Shown here in pieces: positions 18,805 to 28,105 of a stretch of 62,517 nt of DNA (position 1 is the stretch's first letter; every line of letters begins with the position of its first letter). Position numbers and translations under genes: made by a program. Under the pieces are notes generated by a model that saw only the letters and a list, made by a program, of their open reading frames with translations, ran no database searches and was not told where the DNA came from. The DNA is taken from the NCBI GenBank assembly GCA_030148865.1, contig JASBSR010000040.1, positions 1 to 62,517 on the forward strand, in the 5' to 3' direction. Source of the stretch: Gammaproteobacteria bacterium. GTDB taxonomy: Bacteria > Pseudomonadota > Gammaproteobacteria > SZUA-229.

Positions 18805-20406
18805 TTGATTACAACTGCAAATATCACCATGCAATTTGGTGCCAAACCCCTGTTTGAGAACATTTCAGCCAAATTCGGCGATGGCAATCGCTATGGCTTG
18901 ATCGGTGCCAACGGCTGTGGCAAGTCCACTTTCATGAAAATTCTCGATGGCAGTCTGACCCCTACAGCTGGGAATGTTGCCATCGACCCGAATGAACGTG
19001 TCGGCAAATTGCATCAGGATCAATTTGCGTTCGAAAAATACGGCGTCATTGATACCGTCATCATGGGTCATGCAGAACTCTGGGAAATCAAACAGGAACG
19101 CGACCGCATTTATTCGCTGCCAGAAATGACCGAAGCAGAAGGCATGAAGGTCGCCGAGCTGGAAGTTCAGTTTGCCGAGCTCGACGGCTATAGCGCCGAA
19201 AGCCGCGCCGGGGAAATCCTGCTCAGCGCTGGCATCGCGGAAGAACTGCATTTTGGCCCGATGAGCGAAGTCGCTCCCGGCTGGAAGCTACGTGTATTGC
19301 TGGCACAGGCGCTATTCTCGGATCCGGATATTCTGCTGCTCGACGAGCCCACCAATAACCTCGACATCAACACTATTCGCTGGCTGGAATCGGTGCTCAA
19401 TGAACGCAAGAGCACGATGATTATCATTTCGCACGACCGCCATTTTCTGAACGCGGTGTGCACCCATATGGCTGATATTGATTATGGTGAACTGCGCATT
19501 TATCCCGGCAATTATGATGATTTCATGACAGCATCGACCCAGGCACGCGAACGCCTGCAGTCCGAAAACGCGAAAAAGAAAACCCAGATCGCTGAGTTGC
19601 AGCAATTCGTCAGTCGTTTCTCGGCCAATGCTTCGAAAGCCAAACAGGCCACCTCGCGCGCCAAACAAATCGAAAAAATTCAGCTCGAAGATATTAAACC
19701 TTCGAGTCGCATCAGTCCCTTTATTCGTTTTAATCAGGAAAAGAAACTGCACCGTCAGGCCCTGATTCTGGAAGACCTGGGCCACGGCTTCGATGACGGT
19801 CCCTTATTCACTAAAGGCAACATGATTCTCGACGCCGGTACCCGGCTCGCGGTGATCGGGGAAAACGGCGCGGGGAAGACCACTTTTCTGCGTTGCCTGA
19901 TCAACGAACTCAAGGCTCAGCACGGCACGATTCAATGGGCGGAAAATGCGACTCTCGGCTACTGCCCGCAGGACAGCAGTGCAGAATTTGATAATGACCT
20001 CAACCTGTTCGACTGGATGACACGCTGGCGCAAGCCCGGTCACGATGATCAGATAGTGCGCGGCACCCTGGGGCGTTTATTATTTTCCACCGACGATTTT
20101 AACAAAAAAGTTAAAGTCTGCTCCGGTGGCGAAAAAAACCGACTGCTGTTTGGTAAACTGATGTTACAGAACCCCAATATTCTGCTCATGGATGAACCCA
20201 CTAACCACCTTGATATGGAAGCAATTGAAGCTCTGAATATGGCTCTCGATCATTATGAAGGCACATTAATTTTTGTCAGTCACGACCGTGAATTTGTCTC
20301 ATCACTGGCCACCCGTATTGTCGAAATCAAGGATCATAAACTGGTGGATTTTCACGGCAGCTATGAAGAATATCTTGACAAAAGCCTGGCTGCAGCTGCC
20401 AGATAA
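18805..20406 (+). CDS. ybiT: ABC-F family ATPase YbiT
   Basis: 533 aa with two ABC domains and no membrane segments. Walker [10 protein letters not shown] (about residue 38) and GENGAGKTT (about 355); Walker B/Q-loop [11 protein letters not shown] and [11 protein letters not shown]; second signature [16 protein letters not shown]. Sequence and length match E. coli YbiT of the ribosome-binding ABC-F group. The initiation codon is TTG at 18805 with AGGA 8 nt upstream; no ATG lies in a better place. Acts on the ribosome E-site in related proteins; the exact role of YbiT is unsettled. Confidence 0.9.
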   Translation: MITTANITMQFGAKPLFENISAKFGDGNRYGLIGANGCGKSTFMKILDGSLTPTAGNVAIDPNERVGKLHQDQFAFEKYGVIDTVIMGHAELWEIKQERDRIYSLPEMTEAEGMKVAELEVQFAELDGYSAESRAGEILLSAGIAEELHFGPMSEVAPGWKLRVLLAQALFSDPDILLLDEPTNNLDINTIRWLESVLNERKSTMIIISHDRHFLNAVCTHMADIDYGELRIYPGNYDDFMTASTQARERLQSENAKKKTQIAELQQFVSRFSANASKAKQATSRAKQIEKIQLEDIKPSSRISPFIRFNQEKKLHRQALILEDLGHGFDDGPLFTKGNMILDAGTRLAVIGENGAGKTTFLRCLINELKAQHGTIQWAENATLGYCPQDSSAEFDNDLNLFDWMTRWRKPGHDDQIVRGTLGRLLFSTDDFNKKVKVCSGGEKNRLLFGKLMLQNPNILLMDEPTNHLDMEAIEALNMALDHYEGTLIFVSHDREFVSSLATRIVEIKDHKLVDFHGSYEEYLDKSLAAAAR

Positions 20407-20585
20407 TACCTGACTGGCGAAATCACGTATCTGGTTGAAATTCCGGTTGCGTATAAAATGGTGAAAACTCACGTCGCCACAGAACCGGTCGGAACAATAA
20501 CTGTAAAAAAATTATTGCAAGACGCCACCACCTCAACAGTAGCCAGGTGCCGGCTTTTTTGCGTTCCAGAACTAACAGCGTGTGA

Positions 20586-20948
20586 CTATTTCTTGCTGTC
20601 CAACATGGATTTGAGGTCTGCGAATGGATTAAAAGTTGCCGAGCTTTTTCTGCTCGTGCCAGCAGAAGTATTACCCTGTGATGCTTCGAGTTGACGCTGG
20701 TGCTCGTTGTCATGGCAATAAATACACAACAGCTCCCAGTTACTGCCATCAGCGGGATTATTATCATGATTATGGTCGCGGTGGTGCACCGTCAGCTCGG
20801 GTAGATTTTTGCGGTCAAATTCGCGTGCGCAGCGACCACAGATATGAGGATACATCTTCAGCGCCTGCTCGCGGTAGCCTTTTTCACGCTGATCGCTGGC
20901 GCGCCGCGCATTGGCCACTACCTGATTTAACTTGCTGTTGTCCGCCAT
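20586..20948 (-). CDS. yajD: YajD-type HNH nuclease
   Basis: About 120 aa. The HNH core is complete: CGRCAREF (first zinc Cys pair), VHHRDHNHDNNP (HH and N) and LLCIYCHDNEH (second Cys pair plus His). It matches E. coli YajD and phage-type HNH endonucleases. The C-terminal tail is low-complexity Ser/Thr/Lys. I start at the Met at 20948 (MADNSKLNQVV); eight residues upstream is another start. No restriction or phage genes are nearby, so a DNA-repair or unknown role is as likely as defence. Confidence 0.8.
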   Translation of the reverse strand: MADNSKLNQVVANARRASDQREKGYREQALKMYPHICGRCAREFDRKNLPELTVHHRDHNHDNNPADGSNWELLCIYCHDNEHQRQLEASQGNTSAGTSRKSSATFNPFADLKSMLDSKK

Positions 20949-21092
20949 CTCAACCTTCAAATTGCCCGTCAATATGCATCATTTTAGTTTTGATGGCGAT
21001 AGCAATTCAAATATTTTTTCGATGCCCTGCCTAACCTCAGCCTCAGCAGGTGGGAGAATCGGCATCCCTGCCCAATCTCAGTTAAAAACGCC

Positions 21093-21542
21093 TTAGCTCT
21101 TCTTTTTCACTCTACGTTTTTTCTTGCTAGTCTTTGCCAGTTTACGGTCAGCGGCTGCGATGCCTTTCACATAGGCCGCCAGAGCTTTCTGGCTTTGCTT
21201 CAGAGCAGCCAGCTCCGTGGTCACTGCAGAACGTGTCGCCGTCACTTTTGCTATAGCTTTGGCAGTCGCTGCCAGTTCTGAGGTCAGCGATTTAACAGCT
21301 TTACGGGTATCAGCAGTCGAGTTTTTCCGGTTAGCAGCAACCGCACGTTTTTTCTTACTCGCTAATGATGCGCGACGTTTGCGCATACGGCGGGATTCAG
21401 CTAGCAGTTTTTTAGATTCTCTAGCAGCAGTGACGACAGCTTTGTCAGCTTTAGCCAGAGCAGCCTCAAGATTAGAAACTGAAGAATCGATGGTTTTTGC
21501 AATTACAGAATTCTTGGCGACAGTAGCTTTTTTGGCGGCCAT
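21093..21542 (-). CDS. histone H1-like Lys/Ala-rich protein
   Basis: 149 aa, about one third Ala and one fifth Lys/Arg, almost no aromatics. Basic N-terminus (MAAKKATVAKN), a central helical part with heptad character and a C-terminal tail KKKRRVKKKS. This is the composition of bacterial H1-like/AlgP-type nucleoid proteins, but low complexity makes homology unsafe. GGAG 7 nt before the ATG supports the start. Likely binds nucleic acid; target unknown. Confidence 0.7.
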   Translation of the reverse strand: MAAKKATVAKNSVIAKTIDSSVSNLEAALAKADKAVVTAARESKKLLAESRRMRKRRASLASKKKRAVAANRKNSTADTRKAVKSLTSELAATAKAIAKVTATRSAVTTELAALKQSQKALAAYVKGIAAADRKLAKTSKKKRRVKKKS

Positions 21543-21718
21543 TCTATGCTCCGATATTTTATAGAAACGCTAGTGTATCAGCAATGCAAGATAATATGAA
21601 ATTTTGTAGAAACAGCAAAAAAAAAATAAATATCAAGATTATCTGATATTAGTATTTTCAAAGCAGATCACCAGACATATTTTTAAGATCCAGTTTTTTC
21701 CCGGCATCCAGGATAGTC

Positions 21719-22642
21719 TCAATTAAGATCAGTTTTATAGATGGCACGCAAACTGTGACTGTCGCCAGCAGCAATAGTCACGGTGTCATCAGCGGTATTG
21801 GCCGACTCGACACATAGCATTTTTCGATAGCCGTCTTTTCCGAGATCCGCCATTTTCTCGGCCACAGCTCGCCAGGGATTCCAGACTACCGTGGAACGAC
21901 TGCCCAGCTTCTGAATTGTAATTTTTCGTGCCTGGTCATGGATGATGACATCGTCAGCTGTGTCGAGATACACACGATCGATTTCGGAATCAACTTTGAT
22001 ATCACCCTTTTGAGTTTTTCGGGAAAAATTCTCAGTTTTATCCAGATAGTCGGTATGCTCCAGCCCCGTCAGCCTGATGCGGCCAATATCACTAATGTTG
22101 AAATACGTATGCAGAGCCTGACCAATGCAAATACCGGCCTTGCTGTGATTAGTGGTAATCAGCTCCATTGATAATTGACGGCCAATTGTGAGTCGATATT
22201 CCAGCACGGTTGCAGCTGGCCACATGGCATAATACCTGTCACCGAGATCACGCGTATCCAGTTGAAATGTAATTTGAGTTTCGTTGTCTGACAGCAGTTG
22301 TGTGTCAGTCAGCTGCCAGAACACGGTACGCGCAAAACCATGTGCAGGCAGCGCATTATTTCTGGCATGAGCGCCAAACCACGGCCAGCAGACAGGAATT
22401 CCACCTCGAAGTGACTTGCCGATTACAAAACTGGCATCCGGCGACATCCAAATCACATCCTCTCCACTTTTTGGAATCCAGCTCAGCACATGTGCGCCCT
22501 GCATACTGATTTTGGCGCTGGCTGCATCATTCTGTATCTCGACAATCGGGATGTCGCCTTCACCAGGACTGACACGTAAATGACTGACCCCACGTTCAAA
22601 TGCAAAATCGTGATTGAGCTGCGTTATGTTGTTTGTGCTCAT
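21719..22642 (-). CDS. yeaD: D-hexose-6-phosphate mutarotase (YeaD family)
   Basis: 307 aa, beta-supersandwich aldose-1-epimerase fold. Features: QGAHVLSWIPKSGEDVIWMSP at the N-terminus, GGIPVCWPWFGAH, PAHGFARTVFW (catalytic His region), ALHTYFNISD (second His) and VVWNPW with CVESAN near the end (catalytic Glu region), all as in E. coli YeaD. Interconverts alpha and beta anomers of glucose-6-phosphate and similar sugars. AGGA lies 12 nt before the ATG. It ends 32 bp before the mtfA end region and may be co-transcribed from mtfA. Confidence 0.88.
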   Translation of the reverse strand: MSTNNITQLNHDFAFERGVSHLRVSPGEGDIPIVEIQNDAASAKISMQGAHVLSWIPKSGEDVIWMSPDASFVIGKSLRGGIPVCWPWFGAHARNNALPAHGFARTVFWQLTDTQLLSDNETQITFQLDTRDLGDRYYAMWPAATVLEYRLTIGRQLSMELITTNHSKAGICIGQALHTYFNISDIGRIRLTGLEHTDYLDKTENFSRKTQKGDIKVDSEIDRVYLDTADDVIIHDQARKITIQKLGSRSTVVWNPWRAVAEKMADLGKDGYRKMLCVESANTADDTVTIAAGDSHSLRAIYKTDLN

Positions 22643-22673
22643 GATAAAAATATATCCTGTGTGACTGAAGTAC

Positions 22674-23441
22674 TCATGCTAAACGTAACAGTGGATCCTG
22701 GCGGTAATACAGTCGCAGCTGCGCATAGATGTCAGCATAATACTGCTGGATTAGTTCGGGTCGTTCGAAAAAGACCTCACTGAGGACGGCAAAAAACTCC
22801 GCTGGCAGGGTCGCAGCGTAGCAGTCGATTCCGATATGTTCACCGCGACTGCATCTGTTCTGAAAGTCCTCGAAGCCCTTGCTGAATACCTCGAACCAGT
22901 GCGTCGAACTCATATTGGCATGCAAAGGCGGGAAACCATTGGCCACTCCTGTCTGCATATCCAGTTTGTGCGCGAATTCATGTATCACCAGATTATGGCC
23001 ATCAATCACACCTGCGTGTTCGGTATCATCCCAGGCCAGTACCACTGGTCCGCGCTGCCAGGCTTCACCTGATAAATGTGACTGCACATTGTGCACCACA
23101 CCAAATTCATCGCGCACCACGCGTCGTGGTGCAAAGCCTGCCGGATACACGATCACCGTGAGCCAGCCATCGTAGCAATCGATAGCGAGCTTCAATATTG
23201 GAATGCAGGCCTGCACAGCAATAATCAGCATCATTGCCTCAGTCACAATAAAGCCTGCGCCACCTTCAAAAACTTTTCTGTGCAAAAAAAGAATCGCCAG
23301 CTCACGCAACCGTAGCAGCTCGGCTTCACTATATCCTCGAAGCAGGGGTAAGGCAGCAAAAACCTCGGCCCATTGCCCAGGCGTGATCTGTGAGCGCTGA
23401 ATGATGCGCCGTGTCAACCAATGTCGAAACAGACCTGACAT
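22674..23441 (-). CDS. mtfA: MtfA-type zinc peptidase (Mlc titration factor)
   Basis: 255 aa, family M90. Zinc motif HEFAH in LVIHEFAHKLDMQTG with the downstream Glu region (AEFFAVLSEVFFERP), both characteristic of MtfA. In E. coli MtfA binds the glucose repressor Mlc and is an aminopeptidase. The N-terminal part (ITPGQWAEVFAALPLL...LRELAILFL) also fits. Start ATG at 23439-23441 with a short GGTTAA before it. Confidence 0.88.
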   Translation of the reverse strand: MSGLFRHWLTRRIIQRSQITPGQWAEVFAALPLLRGYSEAELLRLRELAILFLHRKVFEGGAGFIVTEAMMLIIAVQACIPILKLAIDCYDGWLTVIVYPAGFAPRRVVRDEFGVVHNVQSHLSGEAWQRGPVVLAWDDTEHAGVIDGHNLVIHEFAHKLDMQTGVANGFPPLHANMSSTHWFEVFSKGFEDFQNRCSRGEHIGIDCYAATLPAEFFAVLSEVFFERPELIQQYYADIYAQLRLYYRQDPLLRLA

Positions 23442-23562
23442 TTAACCTAAACGCCGCCAGTAGCGCTGCAAAATAGTAGAGTTAACAAACATTTAACACT
23501 TGCGTGATGGTGATCGCGTTCAAAGAGTCTCATGATTTCACAGCCCAAATGAGGGGAATATC

Positions 23563-23697
23563 ATGCAAGCATTCAACACAGTAATCAAATGGTCGTGCTA
23601 CACCGGTAGCCTGGCAACGCTGCTCGCACTGACTATCGTATTCTGCACCTGGGCTTCTATTGAAGTACTGGTTATGATAATCAAAACCACCAGTTAA
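23563..23697 (+). CDS. 44-aa single-span membrane peptide, unknown
   Basis: A short open frame, ATG at 23563 and TAA at 23695-23697, preceded by a near-perfect ribosome-binding site (GAGGGG, 6 nt spacing). The product begins MQAFNTVIKWSCY, has one membrane helix (about residues 16-40, ALTIVFCTWASIEVLVMII) and ends KTTS. Good RBS plus a clean transmembrane helix argue that it is translated. No family recognised. It is divergent from mtfA. Confidence 0.6.
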   Translation: MQAFNTVIKWSCYTGSLATLLALTIVFCTWASIEVLVMIIKTTS

Positions 23698-24154
23698 TCG
23701 AGCAAGATGATACATTGAATACTCTGATATTCGATACACAAGAGTGCTCCAAGCCTAAAGCATAAGCCATTAACTGCGTGACATCATGCCCGGCAACAAG
23801 CCCCTTTGATGACTTTGAGACACTAGCGAACAACACAATACTGCACTCACGCGTCCTGGCTCAATGGCAAGCCTTCGATCCCCAGGCAAACCACCTGAGG
23901 CAAATAGCCCGGCCCCAATGCTCTTTATCCATACTGACCCATCACCAGCAAACACCCGACAGGTCTGGGCTGGCGGGGTTTCCACTCATCCAGTCCTAAA
24001 TAAGGTATAATCACGGTTCTGTCCAGGATCAATCGAATCAAGACAGCGATTGACCAATACCACTCGCAAGATCACATCACTGGAAGAACAGCAGCACGTT
24101 CAAGGAATAGATAGTCACAATAATGCACGGCAAGCAATACAGAGGCAATACATC
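23698..24154. other. gene-free region upstream of the 75-aa gene
   Basis: 457 bp with only short frames that lack ribosome-binding sites. A TATAAT at 24006-24011 is a possible -10 box for the gene at 24155 (leader about 140 nt), but no convincing -35 lies 16-18 bp upstream. Confidence 0.5.
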
Positions 24155-24382
24155 ATGCAAAACGCATCAAACGATTTTATCTACAAAGTCACTGCGGTAG
24201 AAAAAACCACAGCCCCCGAAGGCATGCTGGGTGATAACTGGTATCGCTATGTTATACAAAAAGGCAAATCAGTTGTCGAAAGCAAAAAAACCGGCACCCT
24301 GAAAGCGGTCACCGAACACGCTAAAAATGTCGCCGAGCTCATTAATACCCGAAACGGCAAAAGCAGTCAGAAAAAGAAATAA
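24155..24382 (+). CDS. small conserved-looking basic protein, unknown
   Basis: 75 aa from the ATG at 24155 (AGAGG 9 nt upstream); a longer frame upstream looks like untranslated leader. The sequence (KVTAVEKTTAPEGMLGDNWYRYVIQKGKSVVESKKTGTL) has the feel of a small beta domain with a basic helical tail ending in SSQKKK. I believe similar small proteins occur in other gammaproteobacteria, but I know no function. Confidence 0.65.
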   Translation: MQNASNDFIYKVTAVEKTTAPEGMLGDNWYRYVIQKGKSVVESKKTGTLKAVTEHAKNVAELINTRNGKSSQKKK

Positions 24383-24547
24383 GCGAATTCGGGTACTGCT
24401 CAACCACAATCATCCAGTGGCAAATCAAACAAGGTTTTAACTTTCGTAAAATTACCTGTCATACGGCCAATCACCCGGCCAATCACCAGATGATCACTAC
24501 CCGGTTAGAATCTTCGCCTGTGCAACAGATCTGCATACCTGTATAAA

Positions 24548-24758
24548 ATGACTAATGGCGATCAACCGCAAAAATTCATGCCGGATACGATGATTCTCGC
24601 GGAATGAGCCCGGTATCCTGGAAGAGATCGCCCAGGAGTTCCGTTTCTGAACACCACGCATCATCATGCAATATGAGGCGGACACGCTGATCAATACCGC
24701 AGAAACCAGACACACTTCAATAAAGTTACAGGTCGAACAATCGAATAAAGTGCGGTAA
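24548..24758 (+). pseudogene. possible decayed small gene
   Basis: An ATG at 24548 opens a reasonable peptide (MTNGDQPQKFMPDTMILAE) that stops after 19 codons. Shifted by one frame the text continues as NEPGILEEIAQEFRF, meets an in-frame TGA, then runs to a TAA at 24756 as EADTLINTAETRHTSIKLQ and on. One frameshift and one nonsense change would explain it. The rest of the 24383-24805 gap holds no feature I can support. The reading may be chance. Confidence 0.25.
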
Positions 24759-24805
24759 CACAACCCTTTCAGGGTTGAGTTCAAAGTCCATCTACCAGAA
24801 CTCGT

Positions 24806-27022
24806 TCAAGGGGTCATCACAAATGGCTGCACCTCATGCGTTAAGTCATTCATGGTCAACTCATCTGACTGTAATATCTGAACCCTGGGTGCCAACTCAT
24901 GCAGACTAAGCTCAATGGAGCGTAGGCGCTGCTGATAAATCATTGCGTAAACCAGCACTGAGATTACATAGTCACGAGTTTCACGATAGGGAATAGTTTC
25001 AATCCAGACATCTGCCGGCATCGATTCATCAGGCAACCATTTTTTCACTCGGTTTGGCCCGGCATTGTACGCCGCCAACGCGATTGCATAGTGCCCATCA
25101 AACTGATGCAGCAGCTTTTGATAATAGTACGAACCATACTGTAAATTTTTGACAGGATCATACAGGTCATCACTCCCCGTCCAGCGCTCATCAAGATCAA
25201 AAGCAATCTGCCGGGCTGTTTGCGGCATAATCTGCATTAGTCCCTGTGCACCTGAAGGCGAACGCGCATCTTTATTAAACGCACTTTCGCGACGAATCAG
25301 ACCAAAAAGTATCACCGGGTTCAGGTCCTGCAACTGCGCATTCTCATAGACCTTGTCGGTATAACTCAGCGGAAAACGCATAGCAATATCATCCCATTGT
25401 TTGACTTTAGCAATGGTCAATATGGCCACGTCGTCCCACTGCCACTTTTGTGCCAGTCTGGCTGCTGCTGGATAGTCCACAGCATCCAGCTGCCGCAGCG
25501 CATGCCACCACTGCCGTTTGGCTGCCTTGTCTCGCTCCAGCACCATCAACTCGAAAGCAGCTCGAAATGCTGTGCGGTTTTCAATACTGGCGATAGCCTG
25601 CGGCGCAGCTCTGGTCGGCTTATCTAATAACTGATAGTCGCGATTTAAACTCTCGGCCGCAAGATAACCGTAAAAATCACGTTTATCCGCGAGCTCACTT
25701 AACAGTTTATGTGCCTGCAAAGGTTTACCCGTTTCGTGCCGGGCACGCGCCAGCCAGTATTGCCATTTCTCAAGCTTCTGGTTTGCAGCACTTAGATCTT
25801 CTATTGCGGCAATCACACGCGGCCAGTTTTGCTGATATAAAGCAACTCGTATCCGCATAACTTTACTGCCGGTATCCGAGTTATCCAGTTTCCCCAGTCG
25901 TGCATAGGCAGCATTACCATCTTCATATGCCAGTTTGAATGCCAGGTCTTTTTCTATTTTTTCCAGCTCTTGCTTGCTGATATTGTAACGGCTCTTATTT
26001 TTATCCCAGATATCAATTGCCCGATGAACATCATCGCTGGCTAGGCGAGTAACTGCATGCATGAACATCAATCGTGATTGTGCCGACCAGGGACGACTTA
26101 ATAGTTTCGTCAGATAGCGCTCGGGCCTGTGATGAAGCTGCAGCCAAAATTCCGCTGTTTTCTGATCTGCTACAGACATGTATTTTTTTACATACCTGGC
26201 CAACCGAGTTTTATTATTGCCCAGCGCCGCATCAAATCGTTGCCAGAGTAGTTTTTGGGTAAACAGGCTGGTTTTTTCTAATTCAGCGAACAATGGATCA
26301 CAGGCCGCAGGTTGCGAATAACCCACCACCCACAGTTCTTTCGCACCCTCCAGCGCAGTCTGTATATTACCGGTGTTAAATTGCGCCCGGCGGTAATAAC
26401 AGGTCATACTGGCATCACTGGCATCACTGGTTTCACTATAATATTGCAAAAAAGTCTGCCACTGTCCTTCTCTGGCCAGCTGATACAACCACATCTGCTT
26501 CAATGCGGGCGCGTAGCGTGAAGCACTGTACTGCCTCAAAAAATATTTTATCTGACGCTCATAGTCGAGATGCTTCAATAACCATTGATACTGCAAGTAC
26601 GAATATAGTGGGTAGTCATCCAGTTGACCGGCAAGCAAAAAATAGTTGTCGTCATCATTATTTTCGATCGCCACTTCAGCCTGCAAAAATAGCCGTCGCA
26701 GGCTCGCTATTGCTTCCGTACTAAATCCTTTTTCCATAATTGTGCCGACTTCTGACAGTGTGCGTCCAGCCTCGGTCTGATTCATAGCAACTCTGGACAC
26801 ATCATCGGCGGGCAGTAATACTTCATCGGATGGTACTTCAGCCTGAAGCTCTGTCTGCCTGGACTGCTCTACCAGGCTAACATCATCTGGCACAGCAACA
26901 TCCGCCACCGTGACATCAGGCACGGCGATCTCAGTAGCTGGCGCGTTTGCGCTGAACAGTACAGGTGAATTCAGCATGCACGCAGATAAAAATAACAGTA
27001 ATAGGGGGCGAATTTTTATCAT
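24806..27022 (-). CDS. slt: soluble lytic murein transglycosylase Slt
   Basis: About 738 aa from the ATG at 27022; signal peptide PLLLLFLSACMLNSPVLFSANA. The large helical superhelix (U and L domains) is followed by the catalytic lysozyme-like domain (about residues 580-720): GLIRRESAFN with catalytic Glu in RESAF, SPSGAQGLMQIMPQTA, NLQYGSYYYQKLL and ALAAYNAGPNRV. It cleaves peptidoglycan to 1,6-anhydromuropeptides in the periplasm. Longer than E. coli Slt70 mainly through an acidic Val/Asp-rich insert just after the signal peptide (about residues 25-70). Confidence 0.92.
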   Translation of the reverse strand: MIKIRPLLLLFLSACMLNSPVLFSANAPATEIAVPDVTVADVAVPDDVSLVEQSRQTELQAEVPSDEVLLPADDVSRVAMNQTEAGRTLSEVGTIMEKGFSTEAIASLRRLFLQAEVAIENNDDDNYFLLAGQLDDYPLYSYLQYQWLLKHLDYERQIKYFLRQYSASRYAPALKQMWLYQLAREGQWQTFLQYYSETSDASDASMTCYYRRAQFNTGNIQTALEGAKELWVVGYSQPAACDPLFAELEKTSLFTQKLLWQRFDAALGNNKTRLARYVKKYMSVADQKTAEFWLQLHHRPERYLTKLLSRPWSAQSRLMFMHAVTRLASDDVHRAIDIWDKNKSRYNISKQELEKIEKDLAFKLAYEDGNAAYARLGKLDNSDTGSKVMRIRVALYQQNWPRVIAAIEDLSAANQKLEKWQYWLARARHETGKPLQAHKLLSELADKRDFYGYLAAESLNRDYQLLDKPTRAAPQAIASIENRTAFRAAFELMVLERDKAAKRQWWHALRQLDAVDYPAAARLAQKWQWDDVAILTIAKVKQWDDIAMRFPLSYTDKVYENAQLQDLNPVILFGLIRRESAFNKDARSPSGAQGLMQIMPQTARQIAFDLDERWTGSDDLYDPVKNLQYGSYYYQKLLHQFDGHYAIALAAYNAGPNRVKKWLPDESMPADVWIETIPYRETRDYVISVLVYAMIYQQRLRSIELSLHELAPRVQILQSDELTMNDLTHEVQPFVMTP

Positions 27023-27349
27023 CAGCAATGATAGCTCTGGTGAACTGCAGGCCGCTATTATCAACGCGCTACAGACAATTAGAGTGCGTTATGATCTGGT
27101 TATAACTTGACCACCGAACCACCCCTCGCATTCGAGAGCTCACTAAATAGTACTATAGATTTAACGCGAAACAATCGAATTTGCGATTAATAGAAAGAAA
27201 TTGACTCTCGTTAACAATTTTAGCGCCGGGTTTTAGCCTTAACAATTTGAACAGTCGAAGATCAGCTCCGAGGGGAAAAACACGAGCCCTGAAACCGTGC
27301 CGCTATCCAGGCACAACAGCACAATTGCTGCTGTATAGTACGCAGTCGG
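27023..27349. other. gene-free region between slt and a 2OG oxygenase gene
   Basis: 327 bp of AT-rich sequence on the slt promoter side. I find no frame with coding character, no repeat of the families seen elsewhere and no clear terminator for the oxygenase gene. Confidence 0.5.
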
Positions 27350-28009
27350 TCAAACAGGCGGGTCAAGATTCACTGCTGTCGTGGTATTAATTCTGAACCA
27401 GCCCGTCAAACTATAACGCGAGCAGCGCGTGGGCAGGACCTCGTGTGGAAACTCTTCGCTGAGAAAAATCACCATTCTGCCAAAACTGGGCGACACGGTC
27501 TCCAGAATCGTGCCGCCATCAGGTGCGTACAGCACCAGCTCACCCGCAGCGCTGGCTTGCCAGGTCGGGTTCAAATATAAAACACTGGATAAACGTCGAC
27601 TAGAATTACCCTGAAACGCATCCAGATGTTTTTTATAAAATGCGCCCTGTGGATAGTGCGCATAATGGCATTCATAATCAAACAGACCAAGAAACAGCTC
27701 ACGATTGAGATAACATTGCAATCGCTCCGCCCATTTCAGGTAAAACTGCGTTGGCTGATAATCCATACCCAGCCAGAAAATACGATCACGGCGCACAAAC
27801 GGGTTTAACTGCAGACCCTGCTCGCGCCCAATCCCGGCCTGACGAAAATCACCCCTGCCAGTTTTTTTAATATCAATAAATAGCGACTGGCACTGAGCAA
27901 GAGAAAACACATCATCCAGAATGATATAACCCGGGTGTCTCAATGCCAAGGCAATGTGAGCAAAGACCTCAAGTTCAGAAAATGCCTGCACCGGTTGTGG
28001 TGTAATCAA
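27350..28009 (-). CDS. 2-oxoglutarate/Fe(II)-dependent prolyl-hydroxylase-like oxygenase
   Basis: About 219 aa. The SM-20/prolyl 4-hydroxylase fold is recognisable from the metal site: HLD in AFYKKHLDAFQG, the distal His in EEFPHEVLPT and an Arg ten residues later (YSLTGWFR) that would bind 2-oxoglutarate. Probably hydroxylates a protein side chain, but the substrate is unknown. The open frame begins with TTG at 28009; GTG seven codons on is an alternative start. It stands alone between slt and gor. Confidence 0.8.
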   Translation of the reverse strand: MITPQPVQAFSELEVFAHIALALRHPGYIILDDVFSLAQCQSLFIDIKKTGRGDFRQAGIGREQGLQLNPFVRRDRIFWLGMDYQPTQFYLKWAERLQCYLNRELFLGLFDYECHYAHYPQGAFYKKHLDAFQGNSSRRLSSVLYLNPTWQASAAGELVLYAPDGGTILETVSPSFGRMVIFLSEEFPHEVLPTRCSRYSLTGWFRINTTTAVNLDPPV

Positions 28010-28105
28010 TCAGCGATCTCGCCCAATGAAAAAAACATTTATACCTCAAAACTGCTCAGCGCACAGATAATTATTCCAGCGGGCACCTGACACAACAAAA
28101 CCGTT

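Noticed and set aside
20539-20562. Terminator downstream of ybiT (AGCC...GGCTTTTTT)
   Set aside because: Only a 4-bp stem before the T-run, and 130 bp after the stop codon; too weak to call.
20423-20767. 114-codon minus-strand frame overlapping yajD
   Set aside because: Shares bases with the HNH gene in another frame and has no family features; yajD has complete zinc motifs.
24497-24784. 95-codon minus-strand frame in the slt downstream gap
   Set aside because: No ribosome-binding site and irregular Cys/Ser-rich text; the plus-strand remnant reading is slightly better, and neither is strong.
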